A stretch of DNA of 64,000 bases. Origin: Silene latifolia. Its lineage: Eukaryota > Streptophyta > Magnoliopsida > Caryophyllales > Caryophyllaceae. The stretch covers positions 31,002,152 through 31,066,151 of the forward strand of contig NC_133536.1 of the NCBI RefSeq assembly GCF_048544455.1, given 5' to 3'. Of this stretch, positions 9,543 through 21,976 are shown one piece after another. Position numbers and translations under genes: made by a program. Each line of letters opens with the position of its first letter. Positions within the stretch are counted from its first letter, which is position 1. The notes beneath the pieces are model-generated. The model did no database searches. It worked only from the letters and a program-made list of their open reading frames with translations, and had not been told where the DNA came from.

Positions 9543-11510
9543 ATGTCCTCTTTTGAAAATTCACCAAATTCCTCAGATGAACAAGACAATAGATCCACAA
9601 AAAAATTCAAAATGCAACAATCCCCAATCCCCAATAGCGGAGACTCCCAAATGGATCTTGACCTATCTTTGGTCCCTGAAACTCAAGTCGAAGAGACTAT
9701 TTTGAAACATGAAAATAGAATTTCTTATAAGGATTCCTTGAGTAATGGGAGATCTCCCTCGTTTGCCATTAATCCGAATTCGGAGTACAATGTTGTAGAC
9801 AACCTGGTCTATGATGATGTTTCTGACGATGATATGGCGGAAAACGAGTTTGTTAATGACCCGACGTGCCCTACTATTCTTCTAACGAAAGAAGAAAAAA
9901 GGAGGATTCGGAGCCATTGGAAAGATACTCTGATTATCAAAATGTTTGACAAGAACATAGGCTATTTCACGCTATTCCGTCAAATTAAGAAGAAATGGGC
10001 GCTTAAGGGAGGTCTAATACTCACGGATTTGGGTTTTTCGTATTATGTTGCGAGATTCACAAACAGAGAGGATTATGAACATGTCCTTACACAAGGTCCT
10101 TGGATGATTGGGGATCATTATCTTACCATTAGAAAGTGGATTCCCAATTTCATTGCTACGGATGAACCCATGCGACATCTCACTACTTGGATTCGAATCC
10201 CAAGATTATCAGTGGAGTATTATCAGGAGGAAATTCTTAAGAAGATTGGTGGACTAGTGGGTAAGGTTATTAGGATCGACAAACCCACAGCGTTAGCGGA
10301 GAGAGGGCAGTTCATACGCATGAGTGTGGAAGTGGATCTTTCGAAACCGCTTCTATCTAAATTCCGTATGAATGGAAAAACATGGATTATCCAATATGAA
10401 GGTCTTAGAATGATCTGCTACAAGTGTGGTAAACTGGGTCATAACAATGATAAATGTCCTTCATTTAGTGAGAAGCAAGGAACAGAGTGCGTTGGCGGAG
10501 GTATGTTGAATAGTATAGGGAAGGAGGGTGTCGAAAATAATCAGAGTATTTCTGAGAGTTTGCAGTCTAGTGAGACATATGGTTCATGGATGCAGGTGAA
10601 GAAGCCTGTTAGACGCAATGTGGTGCGTATGGAGAAACCTAAACAGAGTATTGAGCAAGTGTTGCCTAAACCTCCTGTGTCGATCTTGAAAAACCCTAAC
10701 CGTGCGTCAGGTTCGAGGTTCGAAGCTTTGGGTGTTGAGGAGGATACGTTAGTGGAAGTCAGGGTGGAGAATGATAAGGCCTTGGATCAGGATCAGGGTA
10801 ACCCGCTTTTGGAGTCGGGTGGGGATAATCATGGGATAAACATAGCAGGGTTGGCGGGAATGCCTAAGGATTCGAATATGCCCGTGAAATCCGGATCAAA
10901 TCAGAATATTCCAAATAAACATAATATGAACATTATCAATAATAGGCAACAAAATAATGGCTTAAAGGCAAGGAATAGTACAATCCCGGTGATGACTCCT
11001 TGTGATGAGGAAAGGATTTTTAATGCAGCTAAGTCAGCCAAAGATATTGCTACTGTAGAGCCTAATAATCAATCAAATTATTTTGTTACCAAAAATAAGG
11101 TTAATCACAGTATTCCGGTTTCTATTCCAAAATCTTTGCCGAAAAAGAATTCTAATTATTCCTCTTCTGTGAAAGAAAATTTTAAGAAAAATCCCCTAGC
11201 TTGTAGAGTGGTACGGAATTTGCACAAGAAATCAAGCAGGAATTCTGGACCTGTCTTTAGACCCCACCATGAATCCAACCTTCTCCCTGCTCCCGATCCC
11301 TGTAACCCGGTGCAAAAGTATCCCTCCATCTCTATACCTCTCCTTAACATTACCAACGGAAGGCCCGACGACAGTAACGACATTGCCGCTATCACACACA
11401 TTGGAGATGGAGATAGAAGTGGTGGTTCCACCAGTATTGTCCCCATGGGAACTCTCTGTGAAAGTGAGAATCACCCCTCGGGTGATGAGAATTCTCAACA
11501 GGATCTCTGA
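9543..11510 (+). CDS. LINE ORF1 protein (DUF4283 and zinc knuckle)
   Basis: The 655-residue protein starts at the ATG of 9543, the first ATG in this frame inside the element; the frame stays open upstream into the target site, which is chance. Residues about 105-260 match the DUF4283 domain of plant LINE and retrotransposon proteins (SHWKDTLIIKMFDKNIGYFT and WIRIPRLSVEYYQEEILKKI are visible). Directly after it is a CCHC zinc knuckle, CYKCGKLGHNNDKC. The C-terminal half is Asn/Ser-rich, low in complexity and probably disordered. ORF1 proteins bind the LINE RNA and form the ribonucleoprotein for retrotransposition. Its end overlaps the likely ORF2 start by 26 bases in another frame. Confidence 0.92.
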   Translation: MSSFENSPNSSDEQDNRSTKKFKMQQSPIPNSGDSQMDLDLSLVPETQVEETILKHENRISYKDSLSNGRSPSFAINPNSEYNVVDNLVYDDVSDDDMAENEFVNDPTCPTILLTKEEKRRIRSHWKDTLIIKMFDKNIGYFTLFRQIKKKWALKGGLILTDLGFSYYVARFTNREDYEHVLTQGPWMIGDHYLTIRKWIPNFIATDEPMRHLTTWIRIPRLSVEYYQEEILKKIGGLVGKVIRIDKPTALAERGQFIRMSVEVDLSKPLLSKFRMNGKTWIIQYEGLRMICYKCGKLGHNNDKCPSFSEKQGTECVGGGMLNSIGKEGVENNQSISESLQSSETYGSWMQVKKPVRRNVVRMEKPKQSIEQVLPKPPVSILKNPNRASGSRFEALGVEEDTLVEVRVENDKALDQDQGNPLLESGGDNHGINIAGLAGMPKDSNMPVKSGSNQNIPNKHNMNIINNRQQNNGLKARNSTIPVMTPCDEERIFNAAKSAKDIATVEPNNQSNYFVTKNKVNHSIPVSIPKSLPKKNSNYSSSVKENFKKNPLACRVVRNLHKKSSRNSGPVFRPHHESNLLPAPDPCNPVQKYPSISIPLLNITNGRPDDSNDIAAITHIGDGDRSGGSTSIVPMGTLCESENHPSGDENSQQDL

Positions 11511-14500
11511 GGCTTTTCTGTCCTCGATGTCAGCTCATCCGAACAACTTAATGGATAGATATCCAAACCATTTAAGTCGGAAACCTGGGCTAAGCCTAAT
11601 GACTTGGAATGTACATGGGGCAGGCAGTGCGGCGTTCTTATCCATGCTCAAGGAACTGATTCGAGTTAATAACCCGCATGTGCTCGCCTTGGTGGAAACG
11701 CATATTAGCGGAGCTACTGCTCAGCGAGTTTATGATCGCATTAATTTTGGTGGTAAAACAAGAGTTGAAGCGGAAGGCTTCAGTGGTGGAATCTGGATTT
11801 TTTGGAGACCCGAGGAGGTATCTGTTAAACCTCTTATCCATAACAGTCAGCACATAACTGTAGAAATTGGTAGAGTTGGGGAAATTCCGTGGTATTATAC
11901 CGCGGTGTATGCCAGCCCTGAAACTACGAAGAAAGAACTACTGTGGAAGGATCTCGAGGATTTTGCGCGAACCCATAATCGACCTTGGCTGGTTATGGGA
12001 GATTTCAATGACACAAGATTTATACATGAGAGAAGTGGAGATAGTGAGTGCATGCGCCGAAGGTGTAACAAATTCAATGCTTGGTTTGAGACCAACAACT
12101 GGATTGATTTAGATTATTCGGGCCCTAATCACACATGGTCAAGAGGACATTCGGCAGACTCGCGTAAGTGGGCTAGGTTGGATAGGGCCATTTGCAATTC
12201 GTCGTGGAGAGTTATGTTTGCGGAAGGCTCGATACGACATCTTGTTGCTAACCAGTCGGATCATTGTCCGATCATTGTTAATACTAATGGGTTTGCTCCT
12301 ATTCCTGGTATACTTAGACCTTTTAGGTTCCAAGCAGCGTGGATGTGTCATGCTAAATTCTCGGAATTTGTTGCTAATAACTGGAATAATGAATTACCCC
12401 TGATTTCATTCATCTATAATTTCGCTGAGAAATTACAAACATGGAACAAGGTTGTTTTTCGTAATATTTTCGAAAGAAAAAGGAGCCTCGAACGCCGTTT
12501 TCTGGGTATTCAACGTAAGCTCTCAAGTGGGGGGCCTGATTACCTTTGGAAATTTGAACAAAAATTGAGAGGACAGTTGGACGAGGTGTTAAGGGAAGAA
12601 GAATTACTTTGGTTTCAAAAATCCCGAATGGAAGCAATTTGTGATGGGGACAGAAATACCAGATTGTTTCATCTGAGCACTGTGATAAGACGGAAACACA
12701 ATCGCATTGAAGCTCTGCAAGATGGGTTAGGAAACTAGGTTTGGGACGCGCCATCAGTTAAGAATATGGTGTTGGGGTTTTATCGTTCTTTATTCACAAG
12801 CCCTGTTTCGAATGTAGATATGAGTCGGGTTACCATTGGCTTATTTCCCCAACTGACAATGCAAGAATGGATGAAGTTGGACCGTGCTTACACGATTGCA
12901 GAGGTTCAAGGTGCGTTAAATCAAATGTCGCCTTTCAAAGCTCCGGGACCGGATGGATTCCAAGCTCTGTTTTATCAATCTCAGTGGGAGGTGGTCTCCC
13001 CTAGCCTTTGTCGGCTTATTTTCCAAGTGCTACATGAAGGTGTCTTTCCACAGGAACTTGGGGAGACCTTCATCTCCCTAATTCCAAAAGTGGATAATCC
13101 ACAATTTGTTTCTCAATTTAGGCCCATCGGACTTTGCAATGTATCGTACAAAATTATAACTAAGATGATTGTTAATCGTCTTAAACATGTGCTACCGGTT
13201 CTTATTAGCCCGATGCAATCCAGTTTTGTTCCTAAAAGGCAAATAACGGATAATATCATTCTGGTACAAGAAGTCTTGCATTCGATGCGGGGGAGAACGG
13301 GACGGAAGGGCTTTATGGCTTTGAAGCTGGATTTAGAGAAGGCTTATGATAAATTGGAATGGAAATTTATCGAGCATACCCTCTCGGATATGGGTCTCCC
13401 TGCGCGTATGGTGAGTACAATCATGCTTTGCATTAAATCTTCGTCGCTAAATGTGTTATGGAACGGGGAAAAAACTGAGTTCTTTACTCCAACTCGGGGT
13501 ATTCGGCAAGGAGATCCGTTATCACCATATATTTTCATAATTTGTATGGAAAAATTGAGCCAACTCATTGAGAATTCTAGCTTCGGGGTGTGGAAAGGGT
13601 TTCAACCAAGTCGAGGAGGACCGTTTTTGACACACCTGTTTTTCGCTGATGACATAATCCTTTTTGGGGATGCAACTGTTGAACAAGCACAAGCCATTAA
13701 TAGCTGTTTTGAAGCATTTTGCAAAGCTTCAGGGCAGAGTATTAGTCGGGCTAAATCTCGAGTCTATTTTTCGCCAAATACTGATGATGAACTGGCGGCA
13801 GAGATCGTTAATGAACTAAATATCGAAAGAACTTTAGACCTTGGCATGTATCTTGGTATGCCCACGATAAACGGTCGAGTGACTAAGGAAACTTTCGATT
13901 TCATTGCACAGAAGGTGGACAAACGGTTATCTGGGTGGAAAGCTAAGAATTTGTCATTGGCAGGACGCACTACTTTGATACAATCCACGCTCTCGTCAAT
14001 ACCGTCCTATGCTATGCAAACGGCGAAAATCCCTCGAGCTTTATGTGATGTGTTAGACAAGAAAGCCCGGAGCTTTTTGTGGGGAGGGGACCAAAATTCA
14101 CGAGGTCTGAGCTTAGTCTCTTGGGACATGGTCACCAATGAAAAGAATGAAGGTGGTCTTGGCCTTCGGTCTATGAGACAAGTGAATGTGGCTTTTATGG
14201 CCAAACTTGGATGGCGTATGCTGTCGGAGCCTAATTCTCTATGGGCCCGAGTGCTCCGTCACAAATATTGCAAAGGACGGTGTGACATAGACATGTTTAA
14301 ACCGAAGCAGGCTAGTTCGAATCTGTGGAAAGGAGTGGTGGAAGCTGTTGAAGTTTTAAAAGCCGGAGTGAGTGTGTCTGTTGGAAATGGCTGCAGTACG
14401 GCGTTTTGGAAGCATAAATGGGCGACCACGACTCCTTTAATTGAAATGTCGAGTCTCCAAATCCCCCCACAAATTGTTGATGCGACAGTAGATGAAATGT

Positions 14501-15735
14501 GGGATGCGGCTACGGGGTGGAAATGGGAGTTGTTTGCTGAGTTTTGCTCTAATGAGGTGCTTCAGACGATAGCCTCTTATGAGGTCGTGGAGGGTCTAGA
14601 CAACGAGGATCAATTTTATTGGGCAGGTTCCAGTTCAGGCTCTTTCTCTATTAAATCTGCCATTATAATTATCCGTAATACACCATGCGACGAAACGGAA
14701 AATTTCTGGAAATTACCTTGGAAAGTTTGGTTCCCTCAGAAGATGCGACTATTTCTTTGGTTATTGTTACATGACAGGATCATGACTAATTCTAACCGAA
14801 CTCGACGCGGGTTTACGGATGACCCGTTCTGTATCACTTGTGGAGATATGGAGGAAACCTCATTGCATTTACTTCGTGATTGCAGTGAGGCGCGGAAGGT
14901 CTGGAGTTGCTTTCCATTCGCTAAATCCCAGCAATTTCTGAGTACGGGAAGCGTCAAAGAGTGGGTTATTTTGAACATTACTGTAAGAAGAGAGGCGGGC
15001 ATGGAGATGTGGCCATCGGTTTTTGCTGTGGTGGTATGGTGGCTCTGGAAGTGGCGCAATTGCAGGGTCTTTGACAGAAGCAGGGATATTCCTGTAACTC
15101 CGTACTCTTTCTTAATGCAGCGGGTCTGGGACGTGTTGAACGCGAAGGAGTCTGTGGATTTTTCTTTGAAAGACAGAGAGTGCAGGTATAAGGAGATTTA
15201 TGTAAGATGGGTTGCCCCTCTTGTGGATTGGACTGTCCTAAATATTGATGGCGCATCTAAAGGAAATCCCGGCATGGCAGGAGCGGGAGGTATCTTTAGG
15301 GACTCGTCGGGGCAGCTTATTGCGGCTTTTGCAGAAAGACTAGGCATTGCGACGGTTACTCGAGCGGAGTTAATGGCTCTGAGGCGTGGATTACTTATGG
15401 CGATTGAACTGAATTTGGATAGACTCATAATTCAAACGGACTCTAAGACGGTTGAGGATTTCATAAAGGAGGATACTGAGCTTCCGGCTGCCCATGGTCA
15501 TCTAGTTCGGATTTGTCGAGCTTTTGTGAAGGATAGAGTGTGGATTGTGAAGGTGAATCATATTTTTCGAGAAGCCAATGTTTGTGCAGATTGGTTGGCA
15601 AATCATGGAGTTCGTCTGTCACAGCAGCTAGTCAAGTTCGACCTCTCAAATATGCCGAATCAGTTATTCCGCTTAACTCAGCAAGATATGGGAGGCGTTG
15701 CTTGGCCTCGAGTTGTCCCCTTTGAGGCTTTCTAG
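11485..15735 (+). pseudogene. LINE ORF2: endonuclease, reverse transcriptase, RNase H; one premature stop
   Basis: One frame runs from the ATG at 11485 (or 11527) to 15735, about 1416 codons, interrupted by a single TAG at 12736-12738. The order is: apurinic-type endonuclease (TWNVHGAG, VETHIS, MGDFND, SDHCPI); reverse transcriptase (KAPGPDGFQALFY, ALKLDLEKAYDKLEW, GIRQGDPLSPY, and the catalytic FADD near 13645); the zf-RVT domain (WKVWFPQKMRLFLW, CITCGDMEET...HLLRDC); and RNase H (NIDGASKGNPG, TRAELMAL, QTDSK, CADWLANHG). The protein nicks target DNA and copies the LINE RNA there. The stop lies between endonuclease and RT, so this copy should yield only the endonuclease part unless stop read-through occurs. 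A change from a Trp codon is a natural guess. Confidence 0.93.
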
Positions 15736-15960
15736 TCGTTTGGGTTTAGAGGAGTAGTGTGTGCTTTGCTTTCGTTTGTTTTCTTTGTTTTGGTTCTTTT
15801 ATTTGGGTTAATCCCGCTTCGCTATACCAAAAAAAAATCATATGTAAATAATATGTTAAATCACTTCTATCCGAGTCAAATATTATTAATCGAGCATTAA
15901 ATTCACCAATGAACATTAACAACACGCAATTCTGGCTTCACAGCCAGAATTCAGGTCAGA

Positions 15961-16020
15961 AACAGGCGCAGCAACTGCTGCGCCTCTTCCAAAGGACGCA
16001 GCTCTGCTGCGCCTGTTCCG
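15961..16020 (+). repeat. Paired dyad motif, third LTR copy
   Basis: The first unit, GGCGCAGCAACTGCTGCGCC at 15965-15984, is a perfect inverted repeat of nine bases around AC. The second unit follows at once with GCAGCTCTGCTGCGCC. Confidence 0.85.
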
Positions 16021-16727
16021 GGTTGAGTTCTGCCTCTGAACTTCCGTTGTTGCTTTGACCTAATTCATTAGTTTACGTTTTAATTAACTATTACTCGTAT
16101 TATCACTAATAATCTGTTCGTTTATTTATTTTCCCTTTCTTTTCTCAAATTATCCGTTTTAAATGTATTTTCGACATAAATCATTAACCCGTTGTAATTA
16201 TTGTAATTTTCTTTATTGTATTTTTATTGTATTCCTTTATCATATTGTTTGTATGCTTTCACATGAAATTAACCTAAATTTCTACCTCGACATTAATGCA
16301 TGTTAAATTACGTGTTAACCGACTTAGTATTAATTCACATGTTAGGATTAATCTATTGGATGTTGCATTGCATGCATATAACCTTCAACATATCGAGTAT
16401 AGACGATTTTCCCTAATCATTAGTAGAGGCCGCTATCGAGACGGGCGGGATTAGGTGTTCGATCAAAAGAGCTTCCTAATACGTACCCTCACCCCTTACT
16501 CCAGATCACTGTGAACATCCGTGTTCATTGGCATCCACGAGAGTCATTCTAGACATAGAATGCTAAGGGTAACGAGTTCTTGGTGTCTATGTCACTACTT
16601 TGTGTCTTGACATGACGCGAAGTATTCGAACGGTTTCCAGTTTTCCACAATAAATTGGTGGGGACTCCACAAATGCAAAAGCTTGCTCGCTTTCCACCCG
16701 AGCGACCCCCGTGGGCCCGTGTCCACA

Positions 16728-17595
16728 ACTACCTAGGTCTATGTCAGAACTTTAAAGCTCCAAATTACTAGAGCAATTAGCTATTAATGGTACTAAATAA
16801 GTTTTGTAACAAGCTGCCAAAAAAAAAAGTTTTGTGACAAGTTGATTGAGCATTGAAGGAGTGGTAGCGTGAATGTCATTCTAGATGCTACTTGATAGGG
16901 AGAATATGGTTTAGGACTCTTATGCTTTACTCCAGAAACCTCAACTTTTACGAATGACTTTTCAGTAATATTAAAGTCTCCGACTTTTACGAACAACCTT
17001 ATTATAAAATCTAATATAACAGAAAAAAAATTACAATTGAATATCATAACCGGCAAACAATTGACAATCAAACTCTTAAAAAATACTATTGATTAAGCTT
17101 AAAGAATGTTACGGAGACGATTGACAACCAAACTCTTATAAAATATTTTTAGGAATCTAAACTCTTCTAAAATATTGATTAAGCTAAAGAATGTTACGAA
17201 GTAGTTATCGTAACTATTAAATCTTATACGTATCAACCAATAATAATCATTATGCATATCTATATACATTGGTAACAAAGGAAACAACTATGCATAATGC
17301 ATGTAACCTCCCACTAGGATATGTATTCTACTACTACTACTTTACATGATTCAAACTACTGTATTTGGTAACATAAGAGTATAAATTTTTAGTCGACAAA
17401 ACTCTATACATAAAATTCTCTATAAATAGTGATGACTTAAATTGATTGGATATAGTATCGATTTGCAACATTATATTATTATATACGGGAAAAGCTCATT
17501 TATATTTTATTTATTAATTGTCGACGATTATTATCGTGGGTATACCGTATACATAAGGATTGTTCGCAACAGAACCAAGCCTCTTTTGAATCTTA
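16728..17595. other. AT-rich DNA without recognised features
   Basis: No coding stretch or RNA gene is supported. A CAAACTCTTA...AAAATA(T)T phrase recurs near 17067 and 17128, followed by TTGATTAAGCT, so part of this stretch is locally duplicated. Confidence 0.5.
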
Positions 17596-17629
17596 CTAGT
17601 TGTTGTATCGCGCGCTTCGCGCACGATAC
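17596..17629 (-). mobile_element. Helitron-like 3' terminus (minus strand)
   Basis: On the minus strand a GC-rich hairpin (GTATCGTGCGCG ... CGCGCGATAC, 17629-17605) is followed after a few bases by CTAG and then T. That is the canonical Helitron 3' end. The element would extend to the right; its 5' end was not found. Confidence 0.6.
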
Positions 17630-17972
17630 CCCAAGATATTATAACTCGTTTAGTTGGATTAGTTTGATTCATGCACGGATTGCGATTGTTTGTTGGATCA
17701 TAAAAGTTGATTATTAGTTTTGTTGCTTTAGATTCGTATAAACTAAAATGAACTATAATAGCAGCTACGACATCCCATTTATTCTCTGGGGGGAATGTAA
17801 AACTTGAGCCTCACAAATCCAGCTCTTTTAAGAGAATATATTGCTCTCCTTGATTACGATTGTAAAATCTCGTCTCGTAGTCTTTCTAACTAAATCAAGC
17901 CATAGACATTTGAAATGAACGGAGAAAATACTCCACATGTAAAAATCTGATGTAATTGCCTACAAGTTGCTA

Positions 17973-18060
17973 CTTCCATTCCAATAAATTCTATACATTT
18001 GTTAAATATACGTTATTTATATTTTAATCAAAGGCATAAAATTGATTGGAATAGAGGAAG
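17973..18060. mobile_element. Short Stowaway-like MITE
   Basis: CTTCCATTCCAATAAATT and the inverted GATTGGAATAGAGGAAG form terminal inverted repeats, flanked by TA on both sides. The length (88 bp) and TA duplication fit a small Tc1/mariner-derived MITE. Confidence 0.7.
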
Positions 18061-18174
18061 TAGAAAATATAAAGTTCGGTCTTTATGGCTTACGGGGAAC
18101 CCATATATAGGGTTTTGAATACTCCCCATCTAATAACCCAATGGCTCAATACAATATGATAGTTCAAGCTTAAT

Positions 18175-20330
18175 TTACATTACAGTTGCTATTAAGTTAA
18201 CACTCACTGAGAACCATGACAGTCTAAACCTGAACTCGAATTCTGATGGTTCCGAGAGTAAGCTTGAGCAATCGGCACCTTCAACTTCAATTTTCTTCAG
18301 GGGATGCTTCCAACATTGCACTTTGCTCTTCAAATAATCCACGATATCCTATAATAACACAATATGGAAAGATAAAAAGGTATTATAGTTTGAGGGAAAC
18401 GATCCAAACCGAAAAATGATGCAATATATGGTAAAGAGTGTGTGTTGAGTCTTGTGAATAGATTAATAATATTTGAGTTTGTTGGATGACAAGAAGCTAA
18501 AGATCTACCAAAGCCAAATTTTTACCTATACACACAAATGCACAATCTAGGCATACAAGAAAGAGCAACAAAGAATTCGGGGAAAAAGCTTAGAGTTCCA
18601 TCGTATCTATGATCTTGTCGTTGTTCACTCTTGTTCCATGTTAAAAGGATTTTCATATCACTTAAGGATTCAATTTGTTTATCCATGAAATATCAAAGGA
18701 ACTTTTAAAATAAAACAAACAAATGAGCTCGATTTCATATCCCATTTACAATTTCATACATCCTTATTCCCTAAACATTTACATGAAATTCAATTTCAAA
18801 ATTAACATAACTGCACCTAAAAAGAAGATCAATGAAATTACTTATTCCACCTTTGACGCAGCTACGTCTAATTAATCGTGGGCACAGGCACAACACCCTT
18901 CCATCTAATGACCAACTATTCTAATTTTCTATTCTAAGAACTTCTTGAAGCACGAAAATGCAACACTACACTACCAGACATGCAAGGAAAAGGCAAACAA
19001 ATGAGCGAAGTCTCTCTTTTCATGTAAAAGATTTTTCCTAAAAGGAAAGACTACCTTTTACTTCTCAATATCTTTCTTCAAACACCTTCTGATTCAGCAA
19101 AGCACACAAACACAATGACGAAATAACAGGAAAAGAAAGGCATAAAATGAGCAAATGCTAGTTGATTAAGCAAATAATTTTTAACTCAAGCCCCATTAAA
19201 GCTGATGCTTCAACAATGTCTAAATTTATAAACAACCACGCCAGTATGCCACTTACAAGTATGGTGAAATTCTAATATCAAAAGAACTTCAAACACTGTC
19301 CAATTTTAGGGACTATAACTCCAAAGACTGAAAGTTCAAAAGTTAAATGCTTAAACAACAAAACCCAAATAAGATCCCACGAAACACAATGAACAAAAAG
19401 CATTATCTAGACCACAAAGTTATGATAAAGAGATAAAAGGGTTAACTTACTTATTCATAGCTCAGCCCAAATCACATGTCCCTCATGGTACGGGCAATGA
19501 ATGTCTTATGACTTTCGCTTTCATTCCAATTTCACTTTGCAAAGTGATGAATTCACGGATGCGAACCTGAAATAAACCAAAGGTAATGACAATAGTTCAT
19601 CTATAACTAACTGTGATGAAATTACAAACCATGGGTCAAGACTCAAGACAAAAGTTGATGTATAATTGTGACGATATTATAAACCATAGCATCAAAAAAA
19701 CTCTAAGGACTTACTTTCTATAGAATACTCATGGCATGAAAAATGCGTACAGAATAGGTCTTGTAATCTGAACAGTGCAAGAACCCAGTTTGGAAGAAGC
19801 CAGATAACAAAGTAGTCCACGAGAAAATATTTTGTTCAGGCATTTGATCAAACACTTTGCGGGCACTACCCATATGACCAATTTTCACACAGAATATGAT
19901 TATTTGGTATTCTAGAGTCAGATTTGAGCATATAACCTATAAATGAAGTTGCACACGTAGATCTTGATAACCACCATTTTTGTTAACTTATTACAGCAAT
20001 ACTACTTTAAAATTTCAAGTGCCCAGATGTTTGATCAGATTGTTAATTGTAATTAGAAAGGTGCGGTTCTAGTAGGCGATGATTATATGAAGTAATTAAG
20101 GGATTAAAAGATGATCATGAATTGATGACGATGATGATGATGGTAGTATTTCTCAAGAGAATAAATAAAAATGAAACGACGACACTAAGAAAGGCTCTAC
20201 TATGAAAAAATAACATACCAAATTAAGAGGACGACAACCTTATCTTAAATTGGGGTTGGCGTGTGTCACGGCGAAGACCAGCTATGGATCCCATAAATTT
20301 GCTGAAGCTCTGCGGAGGAAAGGGAACAGA
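18175..20330 (-). pseudogene. Exon-like gene fragments, unrecognised
   Basis: On the minus strand three exon-like blocks are seen: one with ATGGGATCC ending near 20239 before GTTGTC; one at 19566-19451 with a TTTCAG acceptor and a GTAAGTT donor; and one at 18348-18175 with a TTATAG acceptor and an open frame to a TAA, containing DIVDYLKSKVQCWKHP. A CT-rich leader and an ACGGCGTCGTTTTG box lie upstream near 20440. Taken together the blocks do not give one continuous reading frame, so they are likely a captured and decayed gene piece inside a Helitron-like unit. I do not recognise the protein. Confidence 0.3.
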
Positions 20331-20688
20331 GAAGAAGGTAGGGTATAATGCAAAGCATAGAGAGAGTCAAGGGAGTAGATTGTGGCGAATGGAGGTAAAA
20401 AAGTGAAAAAAAAGGAAAAAGAAAAGGGAGAACAGCAAAACGACGCCGTCTTATTACTGTTCATTTGAACAGTAAGTTTCCTTGCGCACATTTAGAGTAA
20501 GGTGAGTAGATAGATACATATACGTATGCACCTCATCATAGTTAGGAGTACAGTAAACTTTAAAATTTTACAATTGAGTAATATGTATATTGTGAAAGCG
20601 AACAACTAATAATAGGAATAAACTTTAACCATTTAGAATTACTGGAGTATATTACTATTTACTATATTATAGTTTATTACAAATAGGC

Positions 20689-20716
20689 ATGTGCATCGCA
20701 CGGGCATTAAATCTAG
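20689..20716 (+). mobile_element. Helitron-like 3' terminus
   Basis: GTGCATCGCACGGGCATTAA followed by ATCTAG and T. The left hairpin arm has decayed compared with the copies at 25764 and 31934. A new 5' end with TTTTTTTGAGCGATATTAG follows within 20 bases. Confidence 0.7.
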
Positions 20717-20891
20717 TATATATATAAATGAAACTTTTTTTGAGCGATATTAGAGTCTCCAACTTTTGCGAACTACCTCGAACAAAAGATATAATTCTCC
20801 TTATAAAAATAGATTAAAAAACTCAAATAAAACAATAAGATAAAGTTCATGAACAAATAGAACACAATACTACTCCCATTAAATATTATAT

Positions 20892-20954
<63 letters not shown>

Positions 20955-20955
20955 G
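20892..20955. repeat. (AAT)n microsatellite
   Basis: About twenty uninterrupted TAA/AAT triplets. Confidence 0.97.
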
Positions 20956-21976
20956 TAGAGAGCATCTACCAATTTAGACCGATAGTATAAATAGGAAACA
21001 AAACTACATTATTTGCAAGTCTATAAAATTAGAGAGATTTTTTAAAGTCTTTTTTTTATATTGTCATTATTATTATAGTTGACATTGATTGTTTTATATA
21101 TCATCATGATTCATGAACTTTGCTGATCCTGTTTGCTTCATTTCACAGGAATCTTATATCGACAACCACGTATCCCTCAAAAATCGCGCTGCTTCATGGA
21201 ATGCGATATGTAATAGAGGCAAATAAACACGCATCAAACTAACTTTATAGGTTTGTTTGATTTATTCTATTTACTGTTAGAAAATTTGTAAAGGAAAGAA
21301 CTAATCCAGCTTCCAATGATAATTCTGATCCATGATTATGGTTAAATTAGATATATAATGTGTAGATACTGACATTCTTCATTTTGTTTTTTAGGTGGTA
21401 CGAATGGGTATCAAAGTTGTCAATGTAACTGAATATTGTGTTCTGATAATTGTTCATCAAGCAGGATATTATCGCTAATTTCATACTTATGTCTAAGCAA
21501 TTTTCTCCCTATTAATTAGCAAACATATTGTTAATTGTTTGTCGAGTAAGCCTCTTCAAATACCGTCGCACATTGCCTTTTGTTTTTTTCAGTTGTTTTG
21601 GCATCTAACTTTAGTTTTGGATTTTGGATTTTCAAGATACAAGTAGTGGAAGATACTACATAATTTAGAAATTTATATTGGGGCACAAACTAATTACGCT
21701 CCCACAATGGTAAATAATTGTATGATATGTCTTGAGTTTTGGTAACCAAGTAATAATTCACAAAGGATGATGTATATATATAGTTCAACACTTCTGATGC
21801 GATTCATTGAGAGTATTTTATAATCCTAACATATTTATTTTTTTATACAGTAATACGGAGTGTAATTCAATGTGTTTGTGGGAGTTTAATTTGATACTTG
21901 CTTGGTTAGACTTTGACATTTATTTGATAACATCATTCCATTGAGATATCTCGGTCTGATGCTATTGTCATCTTGA

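Larger units (their letters stand above)
9491..15836 (+). mobile_element. Plant L1-type LINE, full length or nearly so
   Basis: About 6.35 kb lies between perfect 18-bp target duplications. It has a short 5' leader (52 bases), ORF1 with an RNA-binding-like and zinc-knuckle protein, ORF2 with endonuclease, reverse transcriptase, zinc-binding and RNase H domains, about 95 bases of 3' UTR and a short A tail (8-9 A). RNase H at the ORF2 C-terminus marks the plant L1 group. The only obvious lesion is one in-frame TAG in ORF2. The unchanged duplication and the open ORFs indicate a recent insertion. The leader is short for an L1 element, so slight 5' truncation is possible. Confidence 0.95.
1..16727 (+). 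mobile_element. Tat/Retand-lineage Ty3 LTR retrotransposon, 3' part, broken
   Basis: What is visible, in order, is integrase, a non-coding spacer, two antisense accessory gene remnants, a polypurine tract and one LTR beginning TGTAGATACC. The 5' half lies outside the window. Extra genes between pol and the 3' LTR, often antisense, are a known trait of the plant Tat lineage (Retand of Silene, Ogre relatives), and the integrase text fits Ty3. The coding parts carry several breaks, so this copy is a fossil. A LINE inserted in its LTR later. The right end is uncertain: a terminal CA at 16727 is plausible, but no matching target duplication can be checked because the left end is missing. Confidence 0.7.
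8027..16727 (+). repeat. LTR of the Tat element, split by a LINE
   Basis: The LTR starts TGTAGATACC directly after the polypurine tract and resumes at 15855 after the LINE. Without the LINE it would be about 2.3 kb. It contains a TATA box (8586-8593) and three paired dyad motifs (8441-8503, 8989-9050, 15961-16020). The right boundary is inferred from a CA at 16727. A GGTGGGGACTCCAC string near 16650, which could be a primer-binding-like site, makes an end near 16645 possible instead. Confidence 0.6.
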
